Positions 62,478 to 64,000 of a stretch of 64,000 nucleotides of DNA are shown here, one piece after another. The position numbers and the translations under genes were made by a program. Origin of the DNA: Chondrocystis sp. NIES-4102 (GTDB lineage: Bacteria; Cyanobacteriota; Cyanobacteriia; Cyanobacteriales; Xenococcaceae); the NCBI GenBank assembly GCA_002368355.1, contig AP018281.1, forward strand, positions 744,001 to 808,000. Direction: 5' to 3'. Every line of letters starts with the position of its first letter. Within the stretch, counting starts at the first letter, position 1. The notes under the pieces were generated by a model, which was not told where the DNA came from, searched no databases, and worked only from the letters and a program-made list of their open reading frames with translations.

Positions 62478-63425
62478 TTATCTAACTGATAAATTAATTA
62501 AAGCTTCCACAATAGATTGGGAAATAAAGGGTAAAATATTTTTATTCTGGGCGTTATCCTTGCCTTGAGTAAAGACGCATAACAAGTAGGGTGGTAAATT
62601 AGGAATTTCAATATAAGCTGCATCATGACGTACTAGGCTCATCCAACCAGCTTTCGACCAAATTTGAGCATTATTAGGCAACCCTGCACCCAAAAAACCT
62701 GTAATTTGATTTTCCTGATCACTGCTAGTTAAATCAGCAACAGATAAACTACGCTTGAGCAATTGCATCATCTTTTGCGATCGCTCACTTGATACAGCCA
62801 CACCACCAATAATACTGTGTAACAATCGAGCCACAGCCTCAGTAGTTAATACATTACGATTTTCTGCTAATTCACCCAAGAAAGCTTTTTCACGACCATA
62901 AGCACCATCGCACCAAGTTTTCTGATTAACATTGATACTTTCAAACTCTTCCCAACCCAAAGACTTAAAATAACGGTTGACTATATTACGTTGCTGCTGC
63001 CAAGTTTCAAAAGGTTTGAGTGGTAATTCGGGGCCACTAGTAGTTCCAGTTAAAACATCTACAATTAAACTAGTAGCATCATTACTAGATTCAACAATCA
63101 TATCCTCAATGGCGCGATTTAATTCTCGAGACTCCGCAACCATCCCACCCTGTAACCATTCTTGAATTGCAACCAAGTAAAAAAGTTTGACAATACTAGC
63201 AGGATAAATCCTTTCAACCCCTCGATAACTAAAACCCTTAACCGAATATTGCCAAAATTCAAGTGCCGATAACGCCCCTCCTGTATTAACTATCACAGGA
63301 TCTTGATATACTAACCAGGTCATAGCAATATTATCCCTAGCTAAAGTAGGAAATTCCTTTCTAGTATTTTGTAAAATTTGATTGCCAATTGAGGTAAGTT
63401 GCGGATCTTGCAGAAGAAAAGACAT
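62478..63425 (-). CDS. Serine hydrolase, class A beta-lactamase-like fold
   Basis: 315 residues, without an obvious signal peptide. YPASIVKLFYL contains the Ser-x-x-Lys tetrad at 77-80 (nucleophile S77). VESSNDATSLIVD contains S113-S-N115 (the SDN-like motif). WSKAGWMSLVRHDAAYIE carries the Lys-Ala-Gly third motif in place of KTG. The Glu166 region of true beta-lactamases is not clear. It is probably a cytoplasmic or unconventionally exported hydrolase rather than a resistance enzyme. Confidence 0.8.
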   Translation of the reverse strand: MSFLLQDPQLTSIGNQILQNTRKEFPTLARDNIAMTWLVYQDPVIVNTGGALSALEFWQYSVKGFSYRGVERIYPASIVKLFYLVAIQEWLQGGMVAESRELNRAIEDMIVESSNDATSLIVDVLTGTTSGPELPLKPFETWQQQRNIVNRYFKSLGWEEFESINVNQKTWCDGAYGREKAFLGELAENRNVLTTEAVARLLHSIIGGVAVSSERSQKMMQLLKRSLSVADLTSSDQENQITGFLGAGLPNNAQIWSKAGWMSLVRHDAAYIEIPNLPPYLLCVFTQGKDNAQNKNILPFISQSIVEALINLSVR

Positions 63426-63540
63426 AAAAAGGTGTTGCTAATTTAATATTACTAAATTAATCAGTGTAGTGGCTAAGATCACAGAACATCAAAATTCTTT
63501 ATCGTAAAATTTGTCTAGAGGATAATATATTTATTGTTTT

Positions 63541-63571
63541 TTTACAAAATTATCGTATCTTCTGTTACAAT
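63541..63571 (+). promoter_or_regulatory. Candidate promoter of the corA leader RNA
   Basis: TTTACA at 63541-63546 and TACAAT at 63566-63571, 19 bases apart, a slightly long but acceptable sigma-70-type spacing. The expected transcript start is near 63578, just before the first stem of the leader. Confidence 0.5.
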
Positions 63572-63577
63572 TCTTAG

Positions 63578-63737
63578 TGAGTCAGAGATTACTCCGCCGT
63601 AAAACGACGAAGCCTGCTCTGACCGTTGGTCAAAGATTAATAGTTGTCTCTTTTAGGAACGCGCAACTAAAGATTTTTCCAGGCTTAAACAACAACATTT
63701 TCCAGGGCCAGCGATCGCCTCGTTGGCATTTTTTTTT
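63578..63737 (+). promoter_or_regulatory. Structured leader of corA-like gene, candidate transcription attenuator or riboswitch
   Basis: About 160 nt. Stem P1: GTCAGAG (63581-63587) with CTCTGAC (63617-63623). Stem P2: TAGTTGT (63641-63647) with GCAACTA (63663-63669). Terminator: GCCAGCGA (63707-63714) with TCGTTGGC (63720-63727), then nine T. An alternative pairing joins CGTTGGTC (63624-63631) to GGCCAGCG (63706-63713) with eight consecutive Watson-Crick or G-U pairs, which would destroy the terminator. This mutually exclusive layout in front of a metal-transporter gene suggests metal-controlled attenuation. An independent small RNA is the alternative. Confidence 0.55.
63707..63737 (+). terminator. 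Intrinsic terminator inside the corA leader
   Basis: Eight-pair stem GCCAGCGA/TCGTTGGC with a five-base loop, followed by A and nine T. It ends 49 bases before the corA-like start codon, too close to belong to any other rightward gene. Confidence 0.85.
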
Positions 63738-63786
63738 AGGTAATAATATGAAAATATGAAATAGTATTATTAGGCTGGTATTTTTC

Positions 63787-64000
63787 ATGAGCTACGAGCA
63801 GCAGCTAGACCATCCGTCAACAGTATCCCCATCAGAGGACGATGCAGATTTATTCGATTACGCTTATGAGCAACCAGGTAGTATACCTGGGACGTTAAAT
63901 ATAGAAGCAGATGCAGAGATCCCAGAAATTGTTCTAATTGACTATAATCATGATCGCGTGGATCGTTACAATAATTTAACCCCAGAAGCCTGTGCAGCAC
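63787..64000 (+). CDS. corA: CorA-family magnesium/cobalt transporter, 5' end only
   Basis: 71 codons before the window ends. The acidic N-terminus leads into LFDYAYEQPGSIPGTLNIE (about 22-40), EIPEIVLIDYN (about 44-54) and LTPEACAA (about 64-71). This is the pattern at the start of cyanobacterial CorA proteins (DYxYxxPGSxPGTL, then IVLIDY, then TPEEC). CorA forms a pentameric inner-membrane channel for Mg2+ and related ions; the pore with its GMN motif lies beyond the window. The ATG lies downstream of a candidate attenuator. No strong ribosome-binding site is seen. Confidence 0.72.
   Translation, partial: MSYEQQLDHPSTVSPSEDDADLFDYAYEQPGSIPGTLNIEADAEIPEIVLIDYNHDRVDRYNNLTPEACAA

Larger units (their letters stand above)
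63426..63786. other. Divergent intergenic region containing the corA leader
   Basis: The left ~110 bases hold the leftward hydrolase promoter. The rest is the promoter, structured leader and terminator described separately for the rightward corA-like gene. The open frame across 63577-63759 is an accident of the structured RNA. Confidence 0.6.

Noticed and set aside
62478-63425. Beta-lactamase resistance gene
   Set aside because: The third motif is KAG rather than KTG, there is no clear Glu166 motif and no signal peptide; a general serine hydrolase call is safer.
63578-63737. 6S RNA or tmRNA
   Set aside because: No long closing stem joining both ends with a central bubble and no tRNA-like end; the two short stems plus terminator directly before corA fit a leader better.
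63577-63759. 60-codon open frame upstream of corA
   Set aside because: It lies over the stems and terminator of the leader, has no ribosome-binding site and its composition follows the RNA structure.

Overview
The window is an AT-rich cyanobacterial chromosome segment. Evidence: the octamer GCGATCGC (HIP1) recurs throughout. It also carries cyanobacterial marker genes: petM (cytochrome b6f), a psb28-type photosystem II factor, a CRR7-like gene, an FNI-type isopentenyl-diphosphate isomerase, a type IV pilus cluster lacking pilP, and a sulfate transporter operon with the small gene usually found inside it in cyanobacteria. Intergenic DNA is littered with degenerate short tandem repeats of the 'CTCCTGT', 'TAGCTTTTAGC' and 'GTAGTAGGTA' types, plus small palindromic elements. 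The protein style suggests a unicellular or pleurocapsalean lineage, but I cannot name the species.

Layout. 1-4.3 kb: end of a DUF167 gene, tmk, a flavin disulfide-reductase homologue that lacks the usual catalytic residues, a four-helix-bundle protein, cobC-type PLP enzyme and HU. 4.5-10 kb: pilM-pilN-pilO-pilQ, transcribed leftwards. 10.3-14.8 kb: a lipoprotein sugar-binding-type protein, a DUF938 methyltransferase, a lone DppB-type permease, a small conserved protein and purC. 15-19.4 kb: an outer-membrane biogenesis block, bamA/Omp85-lpxC-fabZ-lpxA. 19.6-23.9 kb: M48 peptidase, KDPG aldolase, small conserved proteins, SelO and a FeoC-like protein.

23.9-39.1 kb is the accessory region and the most interesting part. 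Five paralogous coiled-coil/membrane proteins share one N-terminal module ('SDPIER') but carry different C-terminal modules: SPOR-like, two-helix membrane, tandem 40-residue repeat, and YARHG. One is frameshifted in a homopolymer and one has lost its C-terminal domain by decay. With them sit a DUF1460 amidase-like protein, a von Willebrand A-like lipoprotein, and a rightward group: a four-helix membrane protein, a tubulin/FtsZ-like GTPase, a 1082-residue protein with an actin/Hsp70-type ATPase half, a zinc-ribbon protein and a coiled-coil protein. The last two share a roughly 100-residue domain present in three copies. This looks like an envelope-associated system combining a tubulin-fold and an actin-fold NTPase. 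Its function is not known from sequence.

39.4-46 kb: arfB, hsp20, fni, hemE, phrA and a BON-like protein, separated by dispersed repeats and clear terminators. 46.4-50.6 kb: sbpA-(small gene)-cysT-cysW-cysA for sulfate import. 50.9-63.4 kb: pyruvate dehydrogenase E2, a UbiH-type hydroxylase, a DnaJ/pentapeptide fusion, rimK with an aspartoacylase-family partner, a TPR-GNAT fusion, a TIGR01777 epimerase, psb28-2, petM, a GNAT acetyltransferase, an ArsC/Spx-like protein, a HAD phosphatase and a serine hydrolase. 63.5-64 kb: the start of a corA-like metal transporter gene. Its leader ends in a strong intrinsic terminator whose 5' arm can pair instead with an upstream segment, so it is a candidate attenuator or riboswitch.
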